Shown here: piece after piece, positions 1-5,592 of the stretch | Numbering within the stretch: the first letter of the stretch is position 1 | Layout of the letters: the number at the start of each line of letters is the position of its first letter | Assembly: GCA_938036825.1 (NCBI GenBank) | Contig: CALHWD010000015.1 | Coordinates: 1 to 5,600 of the forward strand | Length of the DNA: 5,600 bases | Reading direction: 5' to 3' | Origin: an uncultured Candidatus Saccharibacteria bacterium | GTDB lineage: Bacteria; Patescibacteriota; Saccharimonadia; Saccharimonadales; Saccharimonadaceae | Program-made: the position numbers and the translations under genes | The notes under the pieces: model-generated | Seen by the model: only the letters and a program-made list of their open reading frames with translations | The model's database searches: none | What the model was told of the DNA's origin: nothing

Positions 1-668
1 TGCGCGTTCGGCTCTCTACTGCAGTAGAGAGGAGTACCGCAGGTACTCCTCTGCTGGACGTCACGGTGGAGTGGGAGTACACCACCGTGCCCAGCAGTGC
101 CACCCGGCGCTTCGCGTGCGTGTCTGACCAGGATGAGTACAACGAGCTACTCGCCGATACGCCAGCCACAGCAGCATGGCTCCTCCAGAACCGTCCAGGC
201 GTTGACGCTGCCAGCCGCTCCTCCTACGAACTGCTCGAGCTGACAGTAGACGGACGCTCACAGACGATTCGTCGCAGTACTCGCAAGACAGGCCAGACCT
301 ACAGCGTCGACCTGGATGAGGACGCCGTGCAAGGCCAGCCAGTCCGTATCCGCCAAGTGATCCGCACAGTAGTGCCGCGGTGGGGCCACCGCCTCTTCTT
401 CGAGGTCGCTCAACCCACCCGAGACCTGTCGGTACATCTGGACTACAGCGATACGACCATCGCCGACCTGCGCGTCAGCGACACCGTAGCCACCGCTCAA
501 GCGGCTCGCGTCACCCGTATGCCAGACGCATTACCAGGCAAGGCCGTCACTGTCGAGGCAAGCGGTTGGCTGATGCCGCACTCCGGCTTCGCCTTCACCT
601 GGGCACTGCAAGACGAGCTGCCCCAGACCACTCAGTCTGAGGCAGCAACCGCTCGACGAGCGGGCTAG
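1..668 (+). CDS. Unrecognised beta-rich protein, C-terminal part (5' end outside window)
   Basis: The reading frame starting at base 3 is open from the left edge to a TAG at 666-668, giving 221 visible residues. A GTG at 66 could be read as a start, but it has no Shine-Dalgarno sequence. The protein-like text continues upstream of it without a stop, so the gene most likely begins outside the window. I do not recognise the family. The visible part alternates hydrophobic and polar residues like a beta-sandwich. Its C-terminal half has distinctive blocks: WGHRLFFE (about visible residues 127-134), HLDYSDTTIADLRVSD (145-160) and GWLMPHSGFAFTWAL (188-202). A Ser/Thr/Ala/Arg-rich tail of about 19 residues follows. 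There is no signal peptide or membrane segment in the visible part. It lies 131 bp upstream of the XRE regulator on the same strand, so the two could be co-transcribed, although an operator-like repeat lies between them. Coding is well supported by codon use; function is unknown. Confidence 0.8.
   Translation, partial: RVRLSTAVERSTAGTPLLDVTVEWEYTTVPSSATRRFACVSDQDEYNELLADTPATAAWLLQNRPGVDAASRSSYELLELTVDGRSQTIRRSTRKTGQTYSVDLDEDAVQGQPVRIRQVIRTVVPRWGHRLFFEVAQPTRDLSVHLDYSDTTIADLRVSDTVATAQAARVTRMPDALPGKAVTVEASGWLMPHSGFAFTWALQDELPQTTQSEAATARRAG
12..31. repeat. Perfect 20-bp palindrome
   Basis: Bases 12-21 (CTCTCTACTG) are the exact reverse complement of bases 22-31, giving a 10+10 bp palindrome with no spacer and a PstI-type CTGCAG at its centre. 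It lies inside the open reading frame of the first gene. Its last four bases (AGAG, 28-31) are shared with a second inverted repeat immediately to the right. Its role is unknown. Confidence 0.9.
28..52. repeat. Perfect 11-bp inverted repeat with 3-nt loop
   Basis: The left arm AGAGGAGTACC (28-38) and right arm GGTACTCCTCT (42-52) are exact reverse complements around a GCA loop (39-41). As RNA this would be a very stable hairpin. It overlaps the preceding palindrome by AGAG, so the two full hairpins cannot form at the same time on one strand. No T-run follows, so it is not an ordinary intrinsic terminator, and it sits inside coding sequence. Confidence 0.9.
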
Positions 669-735
669 TTCTGGTCACTCACCGCCACCCACGATGACCA
701 CCTCCTCACCAGCTCGACCGCTAGGGACAACCTCA

Positions 736-765
736 GGATACATCGTCTTGAGATACATAGTGTCT
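736..765 (+). promoter_or_regulatory. Tandem operator-like repeat upstream of the XRE gene
   Basis: GATACAT occurs at 737-743 and again at 752-758, a 15-bp step. The second copy lies in a near-palindrome at 751-765, AGATAC-ATA-GTGTCT, with 5 of 6 arm positions paired. The first copy is followed by CGTC, a weaker version of the same right half. Paired half-sites just upstream of a small XRE regulator fit self-regulation, as known for restriction-modification controller proteins. The classic GACT...AGTC C-box is not present. No convincing -35/-10 pair was found, so the promoter itself is not placed. The rest of the 669-799 gap shows nothing else I can support. Confidence 0.4.
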
Positions 766-799
766 GGATTGGGAGTCTTCGGCCGGTTGAGATGGAGCC

Positions 800-1042
800 G
801 TGTCCAACGACCACAAGCCGCCGCTCTCACCAGCCACTGGTGAGTTCGGTCGGCGTGTGCGCGCCCGCCGCGAGCAGCTGGGCCTGTCGCAGGAGAAGCT
901 GGCCGAGCGCACCACCCTGCACTGGTCGTACATCGGCCAGGTCGAACGCGGCCAACGCAACCTCAGCCTCCACAACATCCTCCGCATCGCCCACGCCCTC
1001 GACACCGACGCCGGCGGGTTGGTGAGTGGGTTGGAGGTGTAG
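800..1042 (+). CDS. XRE-family helix-turn-helix transcriptional regulator
   Basis: This is a complete 80-residue protein made almost entirely of one lambda-repressor-like (Cro/C1, XRE) DNA-binding domain. It is expected to act as a dimer in the cytoplasm, repressing or activating nearby promoters. The domain runs from about residue 15 to 78. The first helix (FGRRVRARREQLG) leads into the HTH: SQEKLAER (30-37) followed by the recognition helix region HWSYIGQVERG (41-51), then NLSLHNILRIAHALD (54-68). The I/V-x-x-x-E-R-G signature is textbook for the family. The GTG start at 800 is chosen because a TGA at 788-790 closes the frame just upstream, and GGAG lies at 794-797. That spacing is only 2 nt. 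The single-domain size and tandem operator-like repeat upstream resemble restriction-modification controller proteins, but no methylase or restriction pair is visible. It converges on the large nuclease-like gene. Family assignment is firm; the regulated target is inferred. Confidence 0.93.
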   Translation: MSNDHKPPLSPATGEFGRRVRARREQLGLSQEKLAERTTLHWSYIGQVERGQRNLSLHNILRIAHALDTDAGGLVSGLEV

Positions 1043-1048
1043 AAGAAA

Positions 1049-1083
1049 GATCGGCGCAGCGCTCCTACAGCACTGCGCCGATC
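1049..1083. terminator. Hairpin terminator between convergent genes
   Basis: The arms GATCGGCGCAG (1049-1059) and CTGCGCCGATC (1073-1083) form a perfect, GC-rich 11-bp stem. Three further pairs (GCT/AGC) can form inside the 13-nt loop past one mismatch. It starts 6 bp after the XRE stop and lies 25 bp beyond the stop of the large minus-strand gene. On the minus strand the stem is followed by the T-rich run TTTCTTCT, fitting an intrinsic terminator for the large gene. On the plus strand there is no T-run, so termination of the XRE transcript there is less certain. Confidence 0.75.
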
Positions 1084-1108
1084 CCGACGAACGACAAACA
1101 GCGAGTTT

Positions 1109-4100
1109 CTACAACTCGTCCTGCCGTGCCACAGCTTGGTCGTCTTCCTCTACTGCTCTCTTCTCGTACCGGTCAGCCGCATTCTTCAATAGTCGAGCCG
1201 TGTGTCGCGACGTCGAGCAGATCTGCTTGCTCAACGCGTGGTAGCGCTGTGCGCTCTCATGTTCTTGTTGGCCACCGTCGTAGACGCCGCGCACACTCGA
1301 CATAAGGCCACGGCACGTTCCAGCAATAAAGCCTTCGTCAAGATTCTTGCTTCCGACTTCGTCGATGAGTGTACAAACAGCTGGCAACGGCCACGTTCCA
1401 TTCTCATCTTCCGGACTGTTGGCGAGGAGTCTGCCGATTTCGTAGTCACCTATATCCGAAAGCTCGGCGGCAGCCAGCCCTTGTCGCGCAGCATCGACCC
1501 ATCGTTGCATTACCACTGCGTCAATCTCCCCATCCGCCGTCATGCCTGGGCAGCCACGCCAGCCGTTGAGCGCGCTCATAGCCCTGCGAAATGAAGCACT
1601 GCGATCCAGCCCGAGCATGGTTTTGTCGTGATGCGCCACCTCCATAAGCCTGACAAACAAGTGGGGTTCAGCCGCAAGAGTGCGATGGAGGACTACAGGC
1701 TCACGATAATTGCCAATGAGCGGATAAAGCAGGAGTTCCAGTCTTGCGACATCCACCCGATCAGCTTTTAGCTCAACGATATGATCGAGCACCTGCCCGA
1801 CCTCGTACGACAGTGATGAGATCTTGGCCGACCCTTGGGTACACGCGATGTGAAGCAGACCGATTAATACGTCTGCCGTCAAGTCAGTCGTAACGCCCTC
1901 TTGCTTGGCAGAGCGAATCGACAACGACACGCTGTCGATAGCATCCCACGCCCGCTCACACGCAACCAGCCGCTCGATCGCATACCGCATGTGGTCTGGT
2001 GGCAACACACGCATTTCAGCAGTTTGCCAATACGTGTTGTCATCGTCTTGATTGCGCCCAACAACTTCCCAATAGTCCTGCAGAGCTGGCACGCGGTGCA
2101 AAACAGCAGCGCGCTGCGATGCAGTGAGTTGTGAATCATCGAGCACGTCCTGCAGCCAGGAAGCTCCACGTTGACGTAGCGCTCGGTACAGGTAGCCATC
2201 CACAACAGCAGTCAGCTTGCTATCGGAACTGTCCGCCCAGTGTGCGATATCCCAGAAATCGAGTTCCTGCCGATCTGCCAACATCTGCCCCAGCACCCAC
2301 GACGCAATGGCTCGCGACGCAAGTACCTCGAGGTTGTCGAGCTTCTGCGGCGTTGAGAGTATCTCTTTGAGCGCCTCCTGCCGACGTGCCTCCACCTTTT
2401 GGTCGTAGTCATCAATGTCGCGGTGCAGTGCACAATCGAGCAGACCAGGATTGTGATTGAACAAGTAGAGGTGCCGCAGAACAGGTGAGGTGGGCTCCCA
2501 CCTGTCAGACAACTCCAAAAAACGTTCGACTTCCTCTTCCGGCAGCGACCACTCAACCCTATGGTGCGAATGCTTGGCAGCCAATTCTCGCACTGTGTGC
2601 CAGACAAGGTAGCGATCGTCGTCATTAAACTCAGTCGAGTAGGCCAACTCACCGAGGTAATCAATAATCTTCGTCCTGTCTTCCGGCATTATGCCACGAT
2701 TGATGTGGTTGATCAATCGCTTAAGGTTTGCTGGTGTGACATCACTCCAGGTAAGCGCACGCTCGACGAGACCATGGAAGAAGGAGCTCCGTTCTTCCCA
2801 CTTTACCGGCTTGTCGGTCAGTGGGCACCAATCTGCACGGAAGCGAGGCGTGGCTGGCGGCGTGATTACCGCAGAATAGTCGGGCCATAGCGCGAACAGA
2901 AGATCCCACCCGACAGGTGACGATAGCTGTTTGACGGAATCAAGCGCGGCAAGCCTCTTTCCAGACGGAACCGTCGTAAAATTAGCCCAACCGCATAGTA
3001 TGGCGGTGAGACTCTCATCAGGCCGATTGCCGCGCTGCTTGTCATCCCCCCGATTGGCAGCAAGCAAGGTTAGGCATTCGATAGCATCATCGAAGTATTC
3101 TTCAGACCAAGCGAGTACCTCGAGCGCCCACAGCAAGTGAGGATGGAACCAAGGATCACCAAACAGTATATCGTTACTATCTGCGTCATATGCTCGCAGC
3201 AATGAGGAGGAGTCTTGCTCCAGGTTGTCTATGGTGACATCAATGAACTGCTGCGGCGCGGCTTCTGCAAAATATCGCAGCCGTGGCCCTATCAGGTTCC
3301 AGACGCGACCGGAGTCATCTCCTACTGCCTGATTAAGCAGTTGGTTGGCAATGTCAACAGCATTGTCCCTCAATTTGCGGGACTGTGCACCGTCTCCATC
3401 CATAGAGCCGATCATCGCAAGGCTCCGCGCAATGCCGCTCTTCAACTCCTCCGAGTACTGCACCTGCGACGTGGGCTCATTGAGCTGCTGCGCAAACTTT
3501 TCTAACGGGTTCAAACCGTATGACGGATTGGCCTCACCCAAGACATCAAGCGCCAACTGCTTCCACCGCTCTATGACGCCATCTGTGATCTTCGACGACA
3601 GGCAGCGAAAGGCTTCCTCAAGCGAAGCGAACCGCCAGGCCGATCCAGAATGACTCATCACAGGGTCGTTTCCGCCAGCGCGCTGCTGGCAGAGTGACGT
3701 CACTGTGTCGTAGTCACTGCGAACCAGTGCCGCTATCGCCTGCGTATCCTTGTCATTATTAGCATCCCACCCACCAACGAGTGTCAGCGCCGCCAGCATT
3801 GGCGCGGAGGTATCAGTGGCCCATGCGGGCGTCTGAATGGCGGTGTTACGTGTTAATGCTCGGACAAACGACGGCATATTTCGCCGGGCAAGCCCAGCAA
3901 GATAGCCCGCCTGTTGGAAGTTGACACCACAGCCGTTGAGCAATAACTGCACGTCAGGTCGCGATACACGCGGCAGCTGTAGCGCTGTCTTCTCGAGTGG
4001 AATTTGCCCACGGTCGACGATTTGGAGCACATGGTGACCATTGTTGAGTGCAGATTGCTGTTCAGCGCCATCGAATGCCGGAATGAGTATTGACTTCCCA

Positions 4101-4882
4101 GCCTGCCGAGAAATTCGATTCCAAACGCCTACAGACTTAACGATGATGACCGATTGATCAAGAGCACTCAGTTCATCCTCGGCGTCAGCCGCAAGACTTG
4201 CGTATATGAAGGCGAGGCAGTCGTTACGCCAGTCCGCTTGAATCGTGATGGTTCGCGGTGCTTTGGCAAGCAACTCTCGGAGTTTGTCTCGAGTCGATTC
4301 TCGCCCAGCTGTAAACATGCTGAGCGGTAACTCCGGATGAGTCGCCTGATGAAAACTACCCCACCACTGCTCGAGCGTTCGCGCCTCATCAGGCTGCTTG
4401 CCAAGGTGCTCAGAAATCCAGTAATGCGAAGATGGCGACGTCTCCAGCCACGCTTCTAGATCATCAGCGTCAAGTGCCCATACATTAGCGAATTTTCCCT
4501 CACTTCGTCGCTCTTCTAGCCACTTGTCTTTGCCACTCCATCGCCGGGGTGTGGCAAATACGAAGACATGGCTAGCGGCATCATTCTGCTTAGCTCGCTT
4601 ACGATAATCTTTTGATGCTTTAGTGCCGATATCCTTATTGGTGCCCAACTCAAATCGTAGTGATCCTGATGGAAGAACAGATGCCGCTTTATCTAATTGA
4701 GCGATTCCGTCGTAGCCAGGCGCACTCACGCCGTTGCCGGCACGCACCGAGACCTCAGATATACCTGGAGTTTCATGGAGGAGGTGCCGAATAAGCCGTG
4801 GAAAGTTCTCCTGCGCATCGTGGGCGCTATTGTCTGGCCAGGAATTGAGATCATCGGCGGTGATAAGTTCTGGATTCTTCAT
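1109..4882 (-). CDS. Large multidomain protein: N-terminal PD-(D/E)xK-like nuclease, degenerate STAND/AAA-like module, helical region; candidate defence factor
   Basis: This is an intact 1257-residue protein, probably cytoplasmic, with no signal peptide or membrane helices. ATG 4882 is preferred over ATG 4894 because AGGAG (4887-4891) precedes it by 4 nt and nothing suitable precedes the other. Residues about 1-165 look like a restriction-type nuclease. They contain GYDG (56-59), FELGTNKD (77-84) with a nearby KASKDY (88-93), a hydrophobic strand HVFVFATPRRW, and DADDLEAWLE (138-147). D58, E78 and K83 or K88 could be the metal-binding and catalytic set (inference). Residues about 180-345 have the strand-helix layout of a STAND/AAA ATPase, but the P-loop position reads QADWRNDCLAF. 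Residues about 350-1100 are mainly helical, rich in Trp and Leu. A C-terminal domain (about 1107-1243) carries WRGCPGMTADGEID, GDYEIGRLLANSPED and GGQQEHESAQRY, blocks I associate with long uncharacterised actinobacterial proteins. Antiphage or anti-plasmid function is inference. Confidence 0.85.
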   Translation of the reverse strand: MKNPELITADDLNSWPDNSAHDAQENFPRLIRHLLHETPGISEVSVRAGNGVSAPGYDGIAQLDKAASVLPSGSLRFELGTNKDIGTKASKDYRKRAKQNDAASHVFVFATPRRWSGKDKWLEERRSEGKFANVWALDADDLEAWLETSPSSHYWISEHLGKQPDEARTLEQWWGSFHQATHPELPLSMFTAGRESTRDKLRELLAKAPRTITIQADWRNDCLAFIYASLAADAEDELSALDQSVIIVKSVGVWNRISRQAGKSILIPAFDGAEQQSALNNGHHVLQIVDRGQIPLEKTALQLPRVSRPDVQLLLNGCGVNFQQAGYLAGLARRNMPSFVRALTRNTAIQTPAWATDTSAPMLAALTLVGGWDANNDKDTQAIAALVRSDYDTVTSLCQQRAGGNDPVMSHSGSAWRFASLEEAFRCLSSKITDGVIERWKQLALDVLGEANPSYGLNPLEKFAQQLNEPTSQVQYSEELKSGIARSLAMIGSMDGDGAQSRKLRDNAVDIANQLLNQAVGDDSGRVWNLIGPRLRYFAEAAPQQFIDVTIDNLEQDSSSLLRAYDADSNDILFGDPWFHPHLLWALEVLAWSEEYFDDAIECLTLLAANRGDDKQRGNRPDESLTAILCGWANFTTVPSGKRLAALDSVKQLSSPVGWDLLFALWPDYSAVITPPATPRFRADWCPLTDKPVKWEERSSFFHGLVERALTWSDVTPANLKRLINHINRGIMPEDRTKIIDYLGELAYSTEFNDDDRYLVWHTVRELAAKHSHHRVEWSLPEEEVERFLELSDRWEPTSPVLRHLYLFNHNPGLLDCALHRDIDDYDQKVEARRQEALKEILSTPQKLDNLEVLASRAIASWVLGQMLADRQELDFWDIAHWADSSDSKLTAVVDGYLYRALRQRGASWLQDVLDDSQLTASQRAAVLHRVPALQDYWEVVGRNQDDDNTYWQTAEMRVLPPDHMRYAIERLVACERAWDAIDSVSLSIRSAKQEGVTTDLTADVLIGLLHIACTQGSAKISSLSYEVGQVLDHIVELKADRVDVARLELLLYPLIGNYREPVVLHRTLAAEPHLFVRLMEVAHHDKTMLGLDRSASFRRAMSALNGWRGCPGMTADGEIDAVVMQRWVDAARQGLAAAELSDIGDYEIGRLLANSPEDENGTWPLPAVCTLIDEVGSKNLDEGFIAGTCRGLMSSVRGVYDGGQQEHESAQRYHALSKQICSTSRHTARLLKNAADRYEKRAVEEDDQAVARQDEL

Positions 4883-4886
4883 GTTT

Positions 4887-4891
4887 CTCCT
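4887..4891 (-). promoter_or_regulatory. Shine-Dalgarno sequence deciding the start of the large gene
   Basis: On the minus strand AGGAG is followed by AAAC and then ATG at 4882. The in-frame ATG at 4894 overlaps the region just before this site and has no purine-rich sequence of its own. The site therefore removes four residues (MRRN) from the longest possible reading. Confidence 0.7.
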
Positions 4892-4902
4892 CATTTAGTA
4901 AT

Positions 4903-4959
4903 CAGGTGCAACACAGTACCTGAACCACTTTTAAGCGCATCAGACAGCCAAAGCACCTG
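4903..4959 (-). repeat. Three CAGGTRC copies in the leader of the large gene, able to form alternative hairpins
   Basis: On the minus strand CAGGTGC (4959-4953), CAGGTAC (4922-4916) and their complement GCACCTG (4909-4903) occur in order. The last can pair perfectly over 7 bp with the first copy, or over 5+1 bp across a 6-nt loop with the second. The two pairings are mutually exclusive and lie between the predicted transcription start and the ribosome binding site. They could be an RNA switch or duplicated protein-binding sites. Functional meaning is inferred. Confidence 0.35.
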
Positions 4960-4993
4960 CGCATATTATACGCTTACTTACCGCTATCTACTC
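4959..4993 (-). promoter_or_regulatory. Probable promoter of the large gene, with palindromic -10 box
   Basis: A perfect TATAAT lies on the minus strand at 4970-4965, about 83 bp upstream of the ATG at 4882. It sits in a near-palindrome, GCGTAT-AAT-ATGCGC (4973-4959), with 5 of 6 arm pairs matching. The expected -35 position (4988-4993) reads GAGTAG, a poor match. The promoter may therefore need an activator or be weak. The predicted leader is about 75 nt. Confidence 0.55.
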
Positions 4994-5004
4994 CGCTATT
5001 TATC
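4981..5004. repeat. Tandem 12-bp direct repeat at the -35 region of the large gene
   Basis: CCGCTAT occurs at 4981-4987 and 4993-4999, exactly 12 bp apart. The full 12-bp units match at 9 of 12 positions. The repeat covers the place where the -35 box of the minus-strand promoter should be, a usual location for an activator or repressor site. Confidence 0.4.
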
Positions 5005-5080
5005 TCAATTTGGTCACGAATATTGTTCCGATTTCATTTGGAAGTATCGGCACTGCTCGGTATATGCAAGACTCAACGAC

Positions 5081-5109
5081 TTCCCATAGTTTCACAATCA
5101 TTGTATACT
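5081..5109 (+). promoter_or_regulatory. Probable promoter of the small nuclease-like gene
   Basis: TATACT at 5104-5109 (5 of 6 to TATAAT) lies 17 bp downstream of TTCCCA at 5081-5086 (4 of 6 to TTGACA). Only 10 bp separate the -10 box from the ATG at 5120, so transcription would start about 2-5 nt before the start codon and the message would be almost leaderless. AATCA (5096-5100) and TGATT (5109-5113) form an inverted repeat around the -10 box, a possible operator. Confidence 0.5.
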
Positions 5110-5119
5110 GATTGGAGTA

Positions 5120-5536
5120 ATGCATGTCTATACATCAAAATATCCGCAGTTGCCTGGATCATCCTACGATGAAGTGCTAACGCAAGCCAGAGCCGAGTAC
5201 CAGGTTGTCGCGCAATCGAGCAAACGGCAGCCGTATGTGCGGTCGAAGTACTTCAATAGCAGCAAGATTTTTCTCGACGTGTTTTGGACGCACCTGATGC
5301 AGAAGCACCCAAAGGAGCGGCGGAAGCGGCTCAAGTTCTACAAAGCAGCACTTGACCTGCTTCGTCATTCTCAGATCGCACCAGATACTATTTTTCGGGC
5401 AGATGATCTCAACATTATGCTACACCGCTTCTACGGCGTCACGAAAGACGGTGCGTACTTCTGCGTGCAGGTCAAGGAAGACAAACGCACCGGCCGCAAG
5501 GACTTCATGTCAGTCTTTGATAGGAAACCGCGTTAA
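5120..5536 (+). CDS. Small basic protein, possible RelE/barnase-type (BECR-like) nuclease or toxin
   Basis: This is a complete 138-residue protein rich in Lys and Arg, with no signal peptide or membrane segment. The N-terminus has TSKYPQLPG (5-13) followed by an amphipathic helix. A conserved-looking block RQPYVRSKYFNSSKIFLDVFWTHLMQK (36-62) leads into a very basic stretch KERRKRLKFYKAALDLLRHS (65-84). The C-terminal 40 residues, HRFYGVTKDGAYFCVQVKEDKRTGRKDFMSVF (102-133), look like paired beta-strands ending in a K-x-F-M-S-V-F motif. That ending recalls small RelE/barnase/EndoU/colicin-like nucleases of phages and mobile elements; H102, R103, K119 and K127 are plausible active-site residues. 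I remember similar short proteins from many bacteria, including candidate phyla, without a firm name. The ATG at 5120 is the only common start after the in-frame TAG at 5087. No antitoxin-like gene is visible beside it. Divergent from the large gene across a 237-bp shared control region. Gene is firm, function tentative. Confidence 0.8.
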   Translation: MHVYTSKYPQLPGSSYDEVLTQARAEYQVVAQSSKRQPYVRSKYFNSSKIFLDVFWTHLMQKHPKERRKRLKFYKAALDLLRHSQIAPDTIFRADDLNIMLHRFYGVTKDGAYFCVQVKEDKRTGRKDFMSVFDRKPR

Positions 5537-5541
5537 AGCTT

Positions 5542-5592
5542 ACCAAAATAAAAATCTCCCGCTGTGTGGCTTAGAAACCACCCGCCGGAGAT
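5542..5592 (-). terminator. Intrinsic terminator for a minus-strand gene beyond the right edge
   Basis: ATCTCC (5554-5559) pairs with GGAGAT (5587-5592). Inner pairs follow (GC/GC at 5561-5562 and 5584-5585, then GTGG/CCAC at 5566-5569 and 5578-5581) with two mismatches, one bulge and an 8-nt loop. On the minus strand the stem is followed by a T-tract, TTTTTATTTTGG, the mark of a rho-independent terminator. On the plus strand no T-run follows, so it may serve the small gene only weakly. It implies a gene converging from the right. Confidence 0.65.

Noticed and set aside
66..68. GTG as the true start of the first gene
   Set aside because: No Shine-Dalgarno sequence, and protein-like sequence continues in frame to the left edge without a stop.
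736..765. Classic restriction-modification C-box (GACT...AGTC)
   Set aside because: The consensus is not present. Only a different tandem GATACAT motif is seen, and no methylase or endonuclease pair is nearby.
792..1025. ATG-started frame overlapping the XRE gene
   Set aside because: Its translation is a Ser/Thr/Ala/Arg-rich shadow, while the overlapping frame gives a textbook HTH domain.
1102..1118. Small hairpin CGAGTT/AACTCG over the stop codon of the large gene
   Set aside because: Only 6 bp with no T-run; the much stronger hairpin at 1049-1083 explains termination.
1202..1594. Plus-strand open frame of 130 codons opposite the end of the large gene
   Set aside because: Antisense to the conserved-looking C-terminal domain, and no start signal or recognisable pattern.
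4892..4894. First in-frame ATG of the large gene as its start
   Set aside because: It has no ribosome binding site, and the good AGGAG at 4887-4891 serves the ATG at 4882.
5028..5050. CCGAT...ATCGG inverted repeat in the divergent intergenic region
   Set aside because: Arms of only 5 bp with a 13-nt spacer are expected by chance.
4697..5089. Plus-strand open frame of 130 codons running from inside the large gene into the intergenic region
   Set aside because: It is antisense to the N-terminal coding part, has no ribosome binding site, and its translated text has no protein-like pattern.
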